Source: Archaeoglobaceae archaeon
GTDB taxonomy: Archaea > Halobacteriota > Archaeoglobi > Archaeoglobales > Archaeoglobaceae
Assembly (NCBI GenBank): GCA_025058955.1
Contig: JANXDV010000068.1
Coordinates: forward strand, 1 to 5,641
Direction: 5' to 3'
DNA length: 5,641 nucleotides
The position numbers and the translations under genes are program-made. The stretch's first letter is position 1, and the number at the start of each line of letters is the position of its first letter. The notes below the pieces were generated by a model, which was not told the origin of the DNA, did not search any database, and saw nothing but the letters and a program-made list of their open reading frames with translations. Positions 1-4,937 of the stretch are shown piece after piece.

Positions 1-121
1 ACTTTCTCTTATAGAAGGGCGAATATTCGTATGCATTCCTTACAATATTCTTCAACTTCTTCTCCTGAATCCGCTTCAATTCCTCAACGGGTAGCCTTTC
101 TATTGTCGGGCTCCAGAACAT
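1..121 (-). CDS. Phenylacetate-CoA ligase-like adenylate-forming enzyme, N-terminal 40 residues (partial, runs off left edge)
   Basis: Only the first 40 residues are inside the window. They begin MFWSPTIERLP and continue to an AYEYSPFYKRK segment; this opening (M-F-W-x-P-x-I-E-x-L-P, then x-A-Y-x-x-S-P-F-Y) is typical of the PaaK/phenylacetate-CoA ligase family, which also includes archaeal coenzyme F390 synthetase-like paralogs. Family members activate an aryl or related carboxylate with ATP to an acyl-adenylate and then a CoA thioester in the cytoplasm; the catalytic regions lie outside the window, so the substrate cannot be judged. Two adjacent ATGs are possible, at 124 and 121. I chose 121 because the AGGTGG Shine-Dalgarno site at 126-131 then sits four bases upstream, whereas it would be one base from the ATG at 124. 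The start overlaps the TGA of the upstream 88-residue gene, so this looks like the fifth gene of the mptG-nop5-flpA operon. Family confidence is high, specific function low. Confidence 0.8.
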   Translation of the reverse strand, partial: MFWSPTIERLPVEELKRIQEKKLKNIVRNAYEYSPFYKRK

Positions 122-387
122 CATTCCACCTCTTTTATCTCAACCTCCACGTAGTCTCCGACTTTTAGCTCCTTTGCAAGGTATTCCTCATACTTCATGG
201 TTATAAAAGCATCGAAGCCCAAAAGTTCCTCGAATTTCTTCATCAAGTTCATACCCATTTGCAAGCTAAACTCGATAAGCTGTGTCGGATTCGTTGGTTG
301 TGATGTTATCATCTCTGAATGCTCTTTTTTCATGAAAACAAGCACTTCTTCATCTCTAAGCTCGATTCTCACAATTCTGAATCTCAT
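121..387 (-). CDS. Conserved-looking small protein of unknown function downstream of fibrillarin (88 aa)
   Basis: I do not recognise this protein. It has 88 residues, is strongly charged (Glu/Lys-rich), and has no signal peptide, membrane segment or cysteine. Residues 1-20 look like beta strands (RFRIVRIEL, EVLVFMKK). Residues 34-55 look like an amphipathic helix rich in Met and Leu (QLIEFSLQMGMNLMKKFEEL). The last 15 residues (LKVGDYVEVEIKEVE) look like a terminal strand in a small alpha/beta or barrel-like domain. The reality of the gene is supported by its start: ATG at 387 overlaps the fibrillarin TGA as ATGA, and a good Shine-Dalgarno site (GGGGTGAG) lies just upstream. Its stop in turn overlaps the start of the PaaK-like gene. 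Position alone suggests co-expression with the box C/D RNP proteins; a role in RNA modification is only a guess. Confidence 0.8.
   Translation of the reverse strand: MRFRIVRIELRDEEVLVFMKKEHSEMITSQPTNPTQLIEFSLQMGMNLMKKFEELLGFDAFITMKYEEYLAKELKVGDYVEVEIKEVE
126..131 (-). promoter_or_regulatory. Shine-Dalgarno site deciding the start of the PaaK-like gene
   Basis: AGGTGG on the minus strand matches the archaeal anti-Shine-Dalgarno complement (GGAGGTGA). It lies four bases before the ATG at 121 and one base before the ATG at 124, which favours the second ATG of the ATGATG pair. Confidence 0.6.
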
Positions 388-393
388 TTTCTC
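382..393 (-). repeat. Shared 12-base junction motif, copy 2 (fibrillarin / 88-aa gene)
   Basis: GAGAAAATGAGA on the minus strand spans the end of the Shine-Dalgarno region, the ATGA stop/start overlap and the second codon of the 88-residue gene. The same 12 bases occur at the nop5/fibrillarin junction (1011-1022). Both upstream proteins end in Arg-Lys-stop and both downstream proteins begin Met-Arg. The preceding GGGGTGAG is the Shine-Dalgarno site. This is most simply a reinitiation junction and not a mobile repeat. Confidence 0.6.
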
Positions 394-1016
394 ACCCCGG
401 AGACGAATATGTGATCCCTATGATAGGGTTCCAGATCGCCGGTTGCAAGAATTTCAAATGCCTCTGAAACTTCTTTTAGAACAAGAGAGAAAACTTCTCT
501 GGGCTCTACAGTGGAATCTATACTCTTTGCCTTCACCATCATCAGCATTCTACCCCTTCTTTTGAGGAAAAACTTCGAATTAATTTCCAAGATCTCAACC
601 TGATTCCTTTGCGATAGGTCTTGATAGATTAGATCGACTTTCTCAACTACCCCACTATACTCCTGTGGCTTTGAAGCGTCAGCAAGGATCGGAATTATAT
701 TCTCTCTATTTCTTGCAAGCTCAAGAAGTTTTTTGAATGGTTTGGCTGAATATTCAACTGCATAGATCATCCCTTCATCAACGATATCCGCAAGATGGCT
801 CAAAGTGGTGCCACTCGCAGCACCGAGGTAGAGAATTTTCTCATTTCCGGAAAATTCAACTTCATAGCCTTTAACGATCATCGCGGAAAGCTTGCTCCTC
901 CAAGGAACCCATTCTCTATACCTCTCCCTTCCAACTTCAAAGATTTTTTCTCCGTAGTGACTTCCATATCTGCTTTTTGTTGCTGGAATGTTTCCAAAAA
1001 ACTTAACGTTTCTCAT
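384..1016 (-). CDS. flpA: Fibrillarin-like rRNA/tRNA 2'-O-methyltransferase
   Basis: This is the S-adenosylmethionine-dependent methyltransferase of the archaeal box C/D sRNP. It is recruited by Nop5 and guided by C/D sRNAs to 2'-O-methylate rRNA and tRNA. The 210-residue length is normal for compact archaeal fibrillarin. Diagnostic segments are REWVPWRSKL (34-43), the SAM-binding motif I YLGAASGTTLSHLAD (63-77), the acidic AVE (86-88), LADAS with Asp113, VDLIYQD (127-133), VKAKSID (161-167) and PYHRDH (197-202). The family's catalytic K-D-K-H set appears complete as Lys42, Asp133, Lys162 and His202. There is no eukaryotic Gly/Arg-rich tail. The gene directly follows nop5 with an ATGA overlap and a GAGGAG Shine-Dalgarno site, so the two partners are probably translationally coupled. 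Assignment is very secure. Confidence 0.97.
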   Translation of the reverse strand: MRNVKFFGNIPATKSRYGSHYGEKIFEVGRERYREWVPWRSKLSAMIVKGYEVEFSGNEKILYLGAASGTTLSHLADIVDEGMIYAVEYSAKPFKKLLELARNRENIIPILADASKPQEYSGVVEKVDLIYQDLSQRNQVEILEINSKFFLKRRGRMLMMVKAKSIDSTVEPREVFSLVLKEVSEAFEILATGDLEPYHRDHIFVSGVRK

Positions 1017-1022
1017 TTTCTC
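1011..1022 (-). repeat. Shared 12-base junction motif, copy 1 (nop5 / fibrillarin)
   Basis: GAGAAAATGAGA on the minus strand is identical to the copy at 382-393. Here it carries the nop5 TGA (1015-1013) overlapping the fibrillarin ATG (1016-1014), preceded by the Shine-Dalgarno-like GAGGAG at 1020-1025. The arrangement supports stop/start coupling of Nop5 and fibrillarin synthesis. Confidence 0.6.
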
Positions 1023-1786
1023 CTCAACTCTTCAAATCTTTTCTTTACCAAATCATGAAGCCCCTCTTCAAGCTCTCCCCTGAAGAAGTCTACTTTGGAA
1101 GCTATTGAGATCTTTCCTGCCAAAAATCTTGCCATCTTTCCTCTCTTATTCTTTGGCAGATTTCTAACAAAGCCGTGCAAAAAAATTATTCCATGTTTTG
1201 GCATCTTCGCTTCCTTGCCTTTTTTCAATCTTGCAAGAGCTTTGTAAAGACTTCTTTCAGCGCCAATAATCTGTATTTTACTTGCTGGAGCTTTTGCAAG
1301 TTTTTCCAAGCTTCCAAACTTCTCTATTAACTTTGCTCCAATCTTCGCTCCCGCAACTTCGGTAAGATTGGGAGCAATTCTTTCCATCACAACTTCGATC
1401 TCCTTCTCAACTTTTTCTTTCAGCCTTTCAAGGTTTGAAATGCTTTCTGCAAAATCATCTTGAATTTCAGTCCCTTTAACAAGTTCCAAATCTGATTTTT
1501 TCTCCTTAAGAACGTTTATAATCTCTTCAAGTTCTTCAAGCGCTTTTACAAGAGCGATGACGTATTTTTCATCACTTCTCAGCTCTTTCTCCATTTTCTC
1601 TTCCGCCACTTCAATTGCAATTTTTCTAAGAATTTTATAATAATCTTTTCCAAAAATTTCCATTCCAAGATCTGAGATATTAAAGGGTAAAGGAGAATTA
1701 TTTCTTGCTGATTTAAAGGATTCCTTAAGTTTCTCCGCTAATTCCACTTTTTCTTCAAACTTTCCAAACCAAAGGTTATAACTCAA
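1013..1786 (-). CDS. nop5: Nop5 (Nop56/58-like) scaffold protein of the box C/D sRNP, compact form
   Basis: Nop5 bridges fibrillarin to L7Ae and the C/D guide RNA and dimerises through a coiled coil. This copy has 257 residues, clearly shorter than the roughly 370-410 residues of many archaeal Nop5 proteins. Residues 1-45 are a short fibrillarin-binding N-terminal region. About 50-97 and 108-137 form two charged helices (NOSIC/coiled-coil region, with RSDEKYVIALVKALEELEEI). The Nop domain runs from IAPNLTEVAGAKIG (137-150) through GAER (175-178) and PKHGIIF (196-202) to RGKMARFLAGKISIASKVDFF (215-235). The usual WY-x-x-HFPE segment after the first helix is missing, and the common QHP after PKHGIIF is LHG here. 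I place the start at a TTG (1786) because AGAGGTG lies six bases upstream; an in-frame GTG at 1795 would add three residues but would overlap that site. The start lies inside the end of mptG (11-base overlap). Confidence 0.93.
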   Translation of the reverse strand: MSYNLWFGKFEEKVELAEKLKESFKSARNNSPLPFNISDLGMEIFGKDYYKILRKIAIEVAEEKMEKELRSDEKYVIALVKALEELEEIINVLKEKKSDLELVKGTEIQDDFAESISNLERLKEKVEKEIEVVMERIAPNLTEVAGAKIGAKLIEKFGSLEKLAKAPASKIQIIGAERSLYKALARLKKGKEAKMPKHGIIFLHGFVRNLPKNKRGKMARFLAGKISIASKVDFFRGELEEGLHDLVKKRFEELRRK

Positions 1787-2711
1787 CTTCCGCACCTCTG
1801 TTTCTACCTTTGGTTATTATTTCTTCGCATTCAATGCCTCTCTCTTCAAAATAACTCCTCATGTCCTTTGCCAAGGTTTTTAAATTTGTGTCCGAAATTG
1901 TGAAAACACTTGGTCCTGTAGAGCTCATTCCAGCGGGAAAATGATCGAGGAATTCACGCATCATTTTACCATATCTTTCAACCTCCGCTCTCTTGAAACC
2001 CAAATGCTGGATTCTGCGAAGAGCAAATAAGAAAGAGTCAAGGTCTGCTTCAGCTACAGCGGGAAGCATTTTCATTAGAATTAGATGGCATAGCTCTCTC
2101 ACGTCTTCTAAGGGCACTGGACAGCTCTTCTGAAATAAATTTATTTCTCCACTTCCATAAGCTCCACTGAGCTTTGGAATTAGAACAAAAACATCCCAAT
2201 CAGGAAAATCAAGCCTTGAAATGACCTTTGCTGGCTTTGCTTTGCTTGCAGAAGATGGTAAGAAATCCTTCTTCTCCTTCATCGAGTGTCCTCCATCGAC
2301 AACGAATCCACCAAACTCAAACACCGCGACACCTATGCCAGAAGTTCCACCTCTCCCAACGATTTCCGCAATTTCTCTGATCGTTAAATTCAAATCATAA
2401 AGCTCTGAAAAAGCTTTACCTATTGCCAAGCCTATCTGTGTTCCACTTCCAAGTCCAATATGGCTTCTATAATCAGATTTGATGAAAATCTCGATCCCTT
2501 TGCCGAAATAATTTGACAGCTTTTTTGCAAACTCCAAAAATCTATCCAAGTTATGAGCTTTACCCTTTACAAAAACTTCCTCGCTTTCAAATGCCTCAAT
2601 CTCGATGAAAGGCTCATTTAAAGCAAAACCAACGCCACCATCTATTCTGCCAAGAGAGCCATTCATGTCTATGAGCGTGATGTGGACTCTTGAAGGCGTT
2701 CTTATTCGCAT
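1776..2711 (-). CDS. mptG: Beta-ribofuranosylaminobenzene 5'-phosphate (beta-RFAP) synthase
   Basis: This enzyme makes the C-riboside linkage of tetrahydromethanopterin: it condenses PRPP with a 4-substituted benzoate (4-aminobenzoate in assays, 4-hydroxybenzoate proposed in vivo), releasing CO2 and pyrophosphate. It is the committed step to the C1 carrier used by methanogens and Archaeoglobales. The 311-residue length fits the family, which belongs to the GHMP-kinase superfamily. Seen here are the N-terminal SRVHITLIDMNGSLGRIDGG (7-26), the glycine-rich HIGLGSGTQIGLAIG (84-98), GRGGTSGIGVAVFEFGGF (119-136) followed by VVDGGHS, and the GHMP motif-3-like GMSSTGPSVF (261-270). The ATG at 2711 lies 24 bases after a TATA-like box, so the transcript is probably leaderless. 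It leads the operon that continues into nop5. As I recall, the A. fulgidus homolog (AF2089) has been biochemically characterised and also sits next to nop5. Confidence 0.95.
   Translation of the reverse strand: MRIRTPSRVHITLIDMNGSLGRIDGGVGFALNEPFIEIEAFESEEVFVKGKAHNLDRFLEFAKKLSNYFGKGIEIFIKSDYRSHIGLGSGTQIGLAIGKAFSELYDLNLTIREIAEIVGRGGTSGIGVAVFEFGGFVVDGGHSMKEKKDFLPSSASKAKPAKVISRLDFPDWDVFVLIPKLSGAYGSGEINLFQKSCPVPLEDVRELCHLILMKMLPAVAEADLDSFLFALRRIQHLGFKRAEVERYGKMMREFLDHFPAGMSSTGPSVFTISDTNLKTLAKDMRSYFEERGIECEEIITKGRNRGAEVEL
1793..1799 (-). promoter_or_regulatory. Shine-Dalgarno site deciding the nop5 start
   Basis: AGAGGTG on the minus strand is followed by a six-base spacer (CGGAAG) and the TTG at 1786. 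The alternative GTG start at 1795 is itself part of this motif, leaving it no usable upstream site. This favours the rarer TTG codon. Confidence 0.55.
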
Positions 2712-2759
2712 GGAAAAAGTTGAAGAAAAAGATTAAAAGTTTAACGCAAAATCTATGCA
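2712..2759. promoter_or_regulatory. 48-bp divergent promoter region with a symmetric shared TATA element
   Basis: This gap separates the mptG operon (minus) from the 242-residue gene (plus). At its centre, 2733-2744 reads TTAAAAGTTTAA, a perfect inverted repeat of two five-base arms around AG. On the minus strand TTTTAAT (2738-2732) is centred about 24 bases before the mptG ATG. On the plus strand GATTAAAA (2731-2738) is centred about 25 bases before the ATG at 2760 and is preceded by the purine run GAAGAAAAA, resembling a BRE. Both positions fit archaeal TATA spacing for transcripts starting at or next to the ATG. One AT-rich element therefore seems to serve both directions. No Shine-Dalgarno site precedes either ATG. 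Confidence 0.6.
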
Positions 2760-3488
2760 ATGCTCGAGGTGATTGAAGCTCTTTCAAAAATGCTTTCAGG
2801 TAGAGTTGTTGTAAGCGAAGAAGAGTTAAAAAGAAAAGCATTGAGAGCTGGATTAAGAGTTCTTGGAATCGAAATGAAAGATTTTACTAAGGAAGATCTA
2901 AAAGAAGTAGTTCTCAGCTTTATAGATTGCCCCCTTTCCGTGAGATCCGCTTATTTTTCGGAAAAGATCTGCCTGAATGGAGTTAATTTTTACCACTTAC
3001 ACACGGTAAAGCCTCAGCCCTCAGACCTTGAAATTGCATACTATGAATACATAAAATCAAAGGCTTTTCTTGACGAGCTGGAGAAGATCATGAACGCAAC
3101 AGATAGATTCTTTGAAGGTTACGCTAAGGAAGGGTATTTTCTCAGACTTTACTCTTCAAATACCAAGTTTGCGGTGTTCTTTACAACTATTTCCGATCTG
3201 AAAGAGGATGCGGAGATCCATATAAAGATCGCTTCAAGCTTCGATGGTGAATACGTTGCGGTTGTGCGGACTGAAGAAAAGCCTACGGAATTCGTGGAAT
3301 TTTTCAGATTGCACTCGGAGAAATTTAAGAGAAACAATGCTAAAGTCTGGGTTGCAAATGCTCTCGGCTCTATAGATCCATTCATTGGATATCCAAAGGA
3401 TCTAAAGTTGATCAGCAGATTTAAAAATCCGAGACTTGCGAGCAGAATAAACTCGCTTTGGAGAGAAAAAGTGGATGAGTTAGATTAG
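2760..3488 (+). CDS. Uncharacterised 242-residue archaeal protein
   Basis: I do not recognise this family. The protein is soluble-looking, with no signal peptide or membrane segment. Residues 1-55 are mainly helical and charged ([40 protein letters not shown]). Residues 57-81 hold Cys57, Cys71, His79 and His81, a possible but unproven metal-ligand cluster. Residues 88-121 are helical ([21 protein letters not shown]). From about 125 on, strands and helices alternate, including EYVAVVR (164-170), [13 protein letters not shown] (178-190) and [19 protein letters not shown] (194-212), ending in a basic helix ([17 protein letters not shown]). Coding is supported by intact length, codon use like its neighbours and a TATA element about 25 bases upstream, implying a leaderless mRNA. 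It is transcribed away from the mptG operon and converges on the ADTH synthase gene with a four-base overlap. No function is proposed. Confidence 0.85.
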   Translation: MLEVIEALSKMLSGRVVVSEEELKRKALRAGLRVLGIEMKDFTKEDLKEVVLSFIDCPLSVRSAYFSEKICLNGVNFYHLHTVKPQPSDLEIAYYEYIKSKAFLDELEKIMNATDRFFEGYAKEGYFLRLYSSNTKFAVFFTTISDLKEDAEIHIKIASSFDGEYVAVVRTEEKPTEFVEFFRLHSEKFKRNNAKVWVANALGSIDPFIGYPKDLKLISRFKNPRLASRINSLWREKVDELD

Positions 3489-4276
3489 CTTCTAAGAATT
3501 TCTAAAGCTTCTTTCACTTCTGCATTTTCGTGCACAATAATCGAGATCGCCTTTGTCATCTTTGTCGGATTTTGAGCTTGAAAGATGTTTCTTCCGATTG
3601 CAACTCCCCTTGCTCCCGCATCCATAGCCATTCTGACCATCTGAAGCAGTTCTTCGTCACTGCTCATCTTTGGTCCGCCCGCTATTACAACTGGAACAGG
3701 ACAACCCTCAACGACTTTTTTAAAGCTCTCAACGTCTCCTGTGAAGTTCGTCTTTACTATGTCCGCACCAAGCTCCGCTCCAACTCTCGCTGCTAAGCTT
3801 ACTGCTTTGAAGTCGAACTGGTTGATCTTATCCCCTCTTGGATACATCATTGCAAGCAAAGGCATTCCCCACTCGGAGCAAATTCTGGAGATCTCACCAA
3901 GATTTTTCAACTGCTCCGCTTCAGTCTTACTTCCAATGTTCACGTGAATGCTAACACCATCCGCTCCAAACTTTATAGCTTCTTCCACAGTGCAAACAAG
4001 GACTTTTTCATTTGGATCTGGAGAAAGACTTGTAGAGCCACTGAGATGAACGATTAGTCCAACATCTCTTCCGTAACCGCGATGACCAAATGCAACTATT
4101 CCCTTATGAAGAATTACCGCATTTGCTCCACCTTCTGCTACCGCATTTATCGTCTTAGGCAGATTTACAAGCCCCTCTATTGGTCCCATTGAAACTCCAT
4201 GATCCATTGGAACTATTACAGTATTTCTGGTATTTCTGTCGATTATTCGTTCTATTCTGATCTTCTTTCCAATCAT
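3485..4276 (-). CDS. aroA': 2-amino-3,7-dideoxy-D-threo-hept-6-ulosonate (ADTH) synthase / archaeal class I aldolase family
   Basis: The family (DeoC/FbaB-like TIM barrel, like MJ0400 of Methanocaldococcus) makes ADTH from a 6-deoxy-ketohexose phosphate and aspartate semialdehyde, the first step of the archaeal alternative route to 3-dehydroquinate and aromatic amino acids. Close relatives act as fructose-bisphosphate aldolase. With the ATG at 4276 the protein has 263 residues. Key segments are IVPMDHG (21-27, Asp25 and His26), [44 protein letters not shown] (Tyr145, the probable acid/base), [11 protein letters not shown] (Schiff-base Lys175), IAGGPK and VAIGRNIFQ (phosphate binding), then the family's IVHENA tail. 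Overall resemblance to MJ0400, recalled from memory, is very strong, so ADTH synthase is preferred over aldolase. An upstream in-frame TTG (4291) is rejected because a TATA box lies only about 11 bases before it and 26 before the ATG. Downstream it converges with the unknown plus-strand gene. Confidence 0.92.
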   Translation of the reverse strand: MIGKKIRIERIIDRNTRNTVIVPMDHGVSMGPIEGLVNLPKTINAVAEGGANAVILHKGIVAFGHRGYGRDVGLIVHLSGSTSLSPDPNEKVLVCTVEEAIKFGADGVSIHVNIGSKTEAEQLKNLGEISRICSEWGMPLLAMMYPRGDKINQFDFKAVSLAARVGAELGADIVKTNFTGDVESFKKVVEGCPVPVVIAGGPKMSSDEELLQMVRMAMDAGARGVAIGRNIFQAQNPTKMTKAISIIVHENAEVKEALEILRS

Positions 4277-4297
4277 GCTATTGAGTTTCAAAGTGGC

Positions 4298-4312
4298 AAT
4301 ATAAATTTTTCC
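4298..4312 (-). promoter_or_regulatory. TATA box and BRE of the ADTH synthase gene (leaderless)
   Basis: TTTATATT (4305-4298 on the minus strand) is a near-consensus archaeal TATA box, preceded by the purine run GGAAAAA (4312-4306) as a BRE-like element. Its centre is 26 bases before the ATG at 4276, so transcription should start at or next to that ATG. It lies in the 39-base gap after the membrane-protein gene, so the two same-strand genes are probably separate transcription units. Confidence 0.75.
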
Positions 4313-4315
4313 TTT

Positions 4316-4900
4316 TTATTTCTCCTCCTCTCTCGTTAATACGAGCTGTGAAATCGTGCCAAGCACTCCGAGGGTGAACCAGAGCAAGAACATGAGAGGT
4401 GAAGAAAAAGCTACGCTTACAATACTCCTTGGCTCAAGTAAGAATTCCTCCACTAAGGTGCCCGTGATTAAAATATAAATTGCAACCACAAATGCTGTAG
4501 CTCCAAGAAATGCTGTGATAACTATAAATAGAAATCTTTCGATAAAGAGAACTAAAATTCCACAAAGCACTGCAAAGACGTAGACAAACAAAAGCCTTTC
4601 AGGGATTAGATAGGATAAAAACATGTAACCAACAACCGCTCCGGTTAAGAATAAACCAAGTCTATATATTAGCCAAAATACAACCGCAAAGATCATTCCT
4701 GAGATCAGAAATGAAATGAGGGGGAAAAAACCAAAATAGATTGAGACGTAGTAGCCCACTATGATGCCGATCACAAAACCTATTGCTGCACTGTAAAGCC
4801 TGAAGATCTTGTAACCCGCTAAACAAACTGCGAAACCACTCAGGATCAAAAGTGAAACCAAAAGTGGTTGGTTGTAGATCAACTCGATCCACTCATCCAT
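4316..4900 (-). CDS. Seven-helix integral membrane protein, TMEM198/DUF4203-like
   Basis: The 194-residue protein is almost entirely membrane-embedded. Approximate hydrophobic helices are 11-29, 36-54, 58-78, 81-99, 103-119, 123-146 and 167-187. Short charged ends (MDEWIE at the start, TREEEK at the end) flank them. The segment from LAGYKIFRLYSAAIGFVIGIIVGYY (27-51) through the following glycine-rich helices resembles the repeated GY-K/R-x-F-R...GFxxGxxxGY pattern of TMEM198/DUF4203 proteins, whose molecular role in archaea is unknown. There is no cleavable signal peptide and no obvious catalytic or metal-binding motif. The ATG at 4900 is supported by a strong TATA box about 25 bases upstream. 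It lies between DUF99 and ADTH synthase genes on the same strand, but each neighbour has its own promoter, so context says little about function. Family assignment is moderate; membrane location is secure. Confidence 0.8.
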   Translation of the reverse strand: MDEWIELIYNQPLLVSLLILSGFAVCLAGYKIFRLYSAAIGFVIGIIVGYYVSIYFGFFPLISFLISGMIFAVVFWLIYRLGLFLTGAVVGYMFLSYLIPERLLFVYVFAVLCGILVLFIERFLFIVITAFLGATAFVVAIYILITGTLVEEFLLEPRSIVSVAFSSPLMFLLWFTLGVLGTISQLVLTREEEK

Positions 4901-4920
4901 ATATTAGCATTGTTATTTAA

Positions 4921-4936
4921 CTATATAAAATTTCCG
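4921..4936 (-). promoter_or_regulatory. TATA box and BRE of the membrane-protein gene (leaderless)
   Basis: On the minus strand CGGAAA (4936-4931, BRE-like) is followed by TTTTATATAG (4930-4921), the best TATA match in the window. Its centre is about 25 bases before the ATG at 4900, predicting a transcript with essentially no 5' leader. It occupies the 37-base gap after the DUF99 gene. Confidence 0.78.
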
Positions 4937-4937
4937 A

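Noticed and set aside
197..565. Plus-strand open frame of 122 codons antisense to the 88-residue gene and fibrillarin
   Set aside because: The translation is low-complexity and Ser/Cys/Phe-rich, as expected for antisense of Glu/Lys-rich genes, and it has no start signals.
795..1058. Plus-strand open frame antisense to fibrillarin and nop5
   Set aside because: It lies opposite two secure genes, has no promoter or Shine-Dalgarno site, and its composition is the mirror of the sense coding.
1530..1577. Possible box C/D guide RNA inside nop5: GTGATGA at 1576-1570 on the minus strand matches a C box
   Set aside because: I saw no CTGA D box at suitable distance downstream and no terminal stem, and the sequence is fully explained as nop5 coding sequence.
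1784..1795. GTG at 1795 as the nop5 start (260 residues)
   Set aside because: The only good Shine-Dalgarno site overlaps this GTG, whereas it is six bases from the TTG at 1786. The difference is only three residues and cannot be settled from sequence alone.
2614..2841. Minus-strand open frame crossing the mptG start and the divergent promoter
   Set aside because: It overlaps two genes and their promoters in another frame and has a nonsense-like composition.
3240..3400. Possible PD-(D/E)xK nuclease core in the 242-residue protein ([13 protein letters not shown] region)
   Set aside because: The key Lys of the ExK motif is not in place (VVRTE) and no upstream PD motif is convincing, so no nuclease call is made.
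4277..4291. TTG at 4291 as the ADTH synthase start
   Set aside because: It is only about 11 bases after the TATA box and would lie upstream of the predicted transcript start.
4662..4892. Second minus-strand open frame inside the membrane-protein gene
   Set aside because: It is an out-of-frame shadow of the hydrophobic protein, with no start site of its own.
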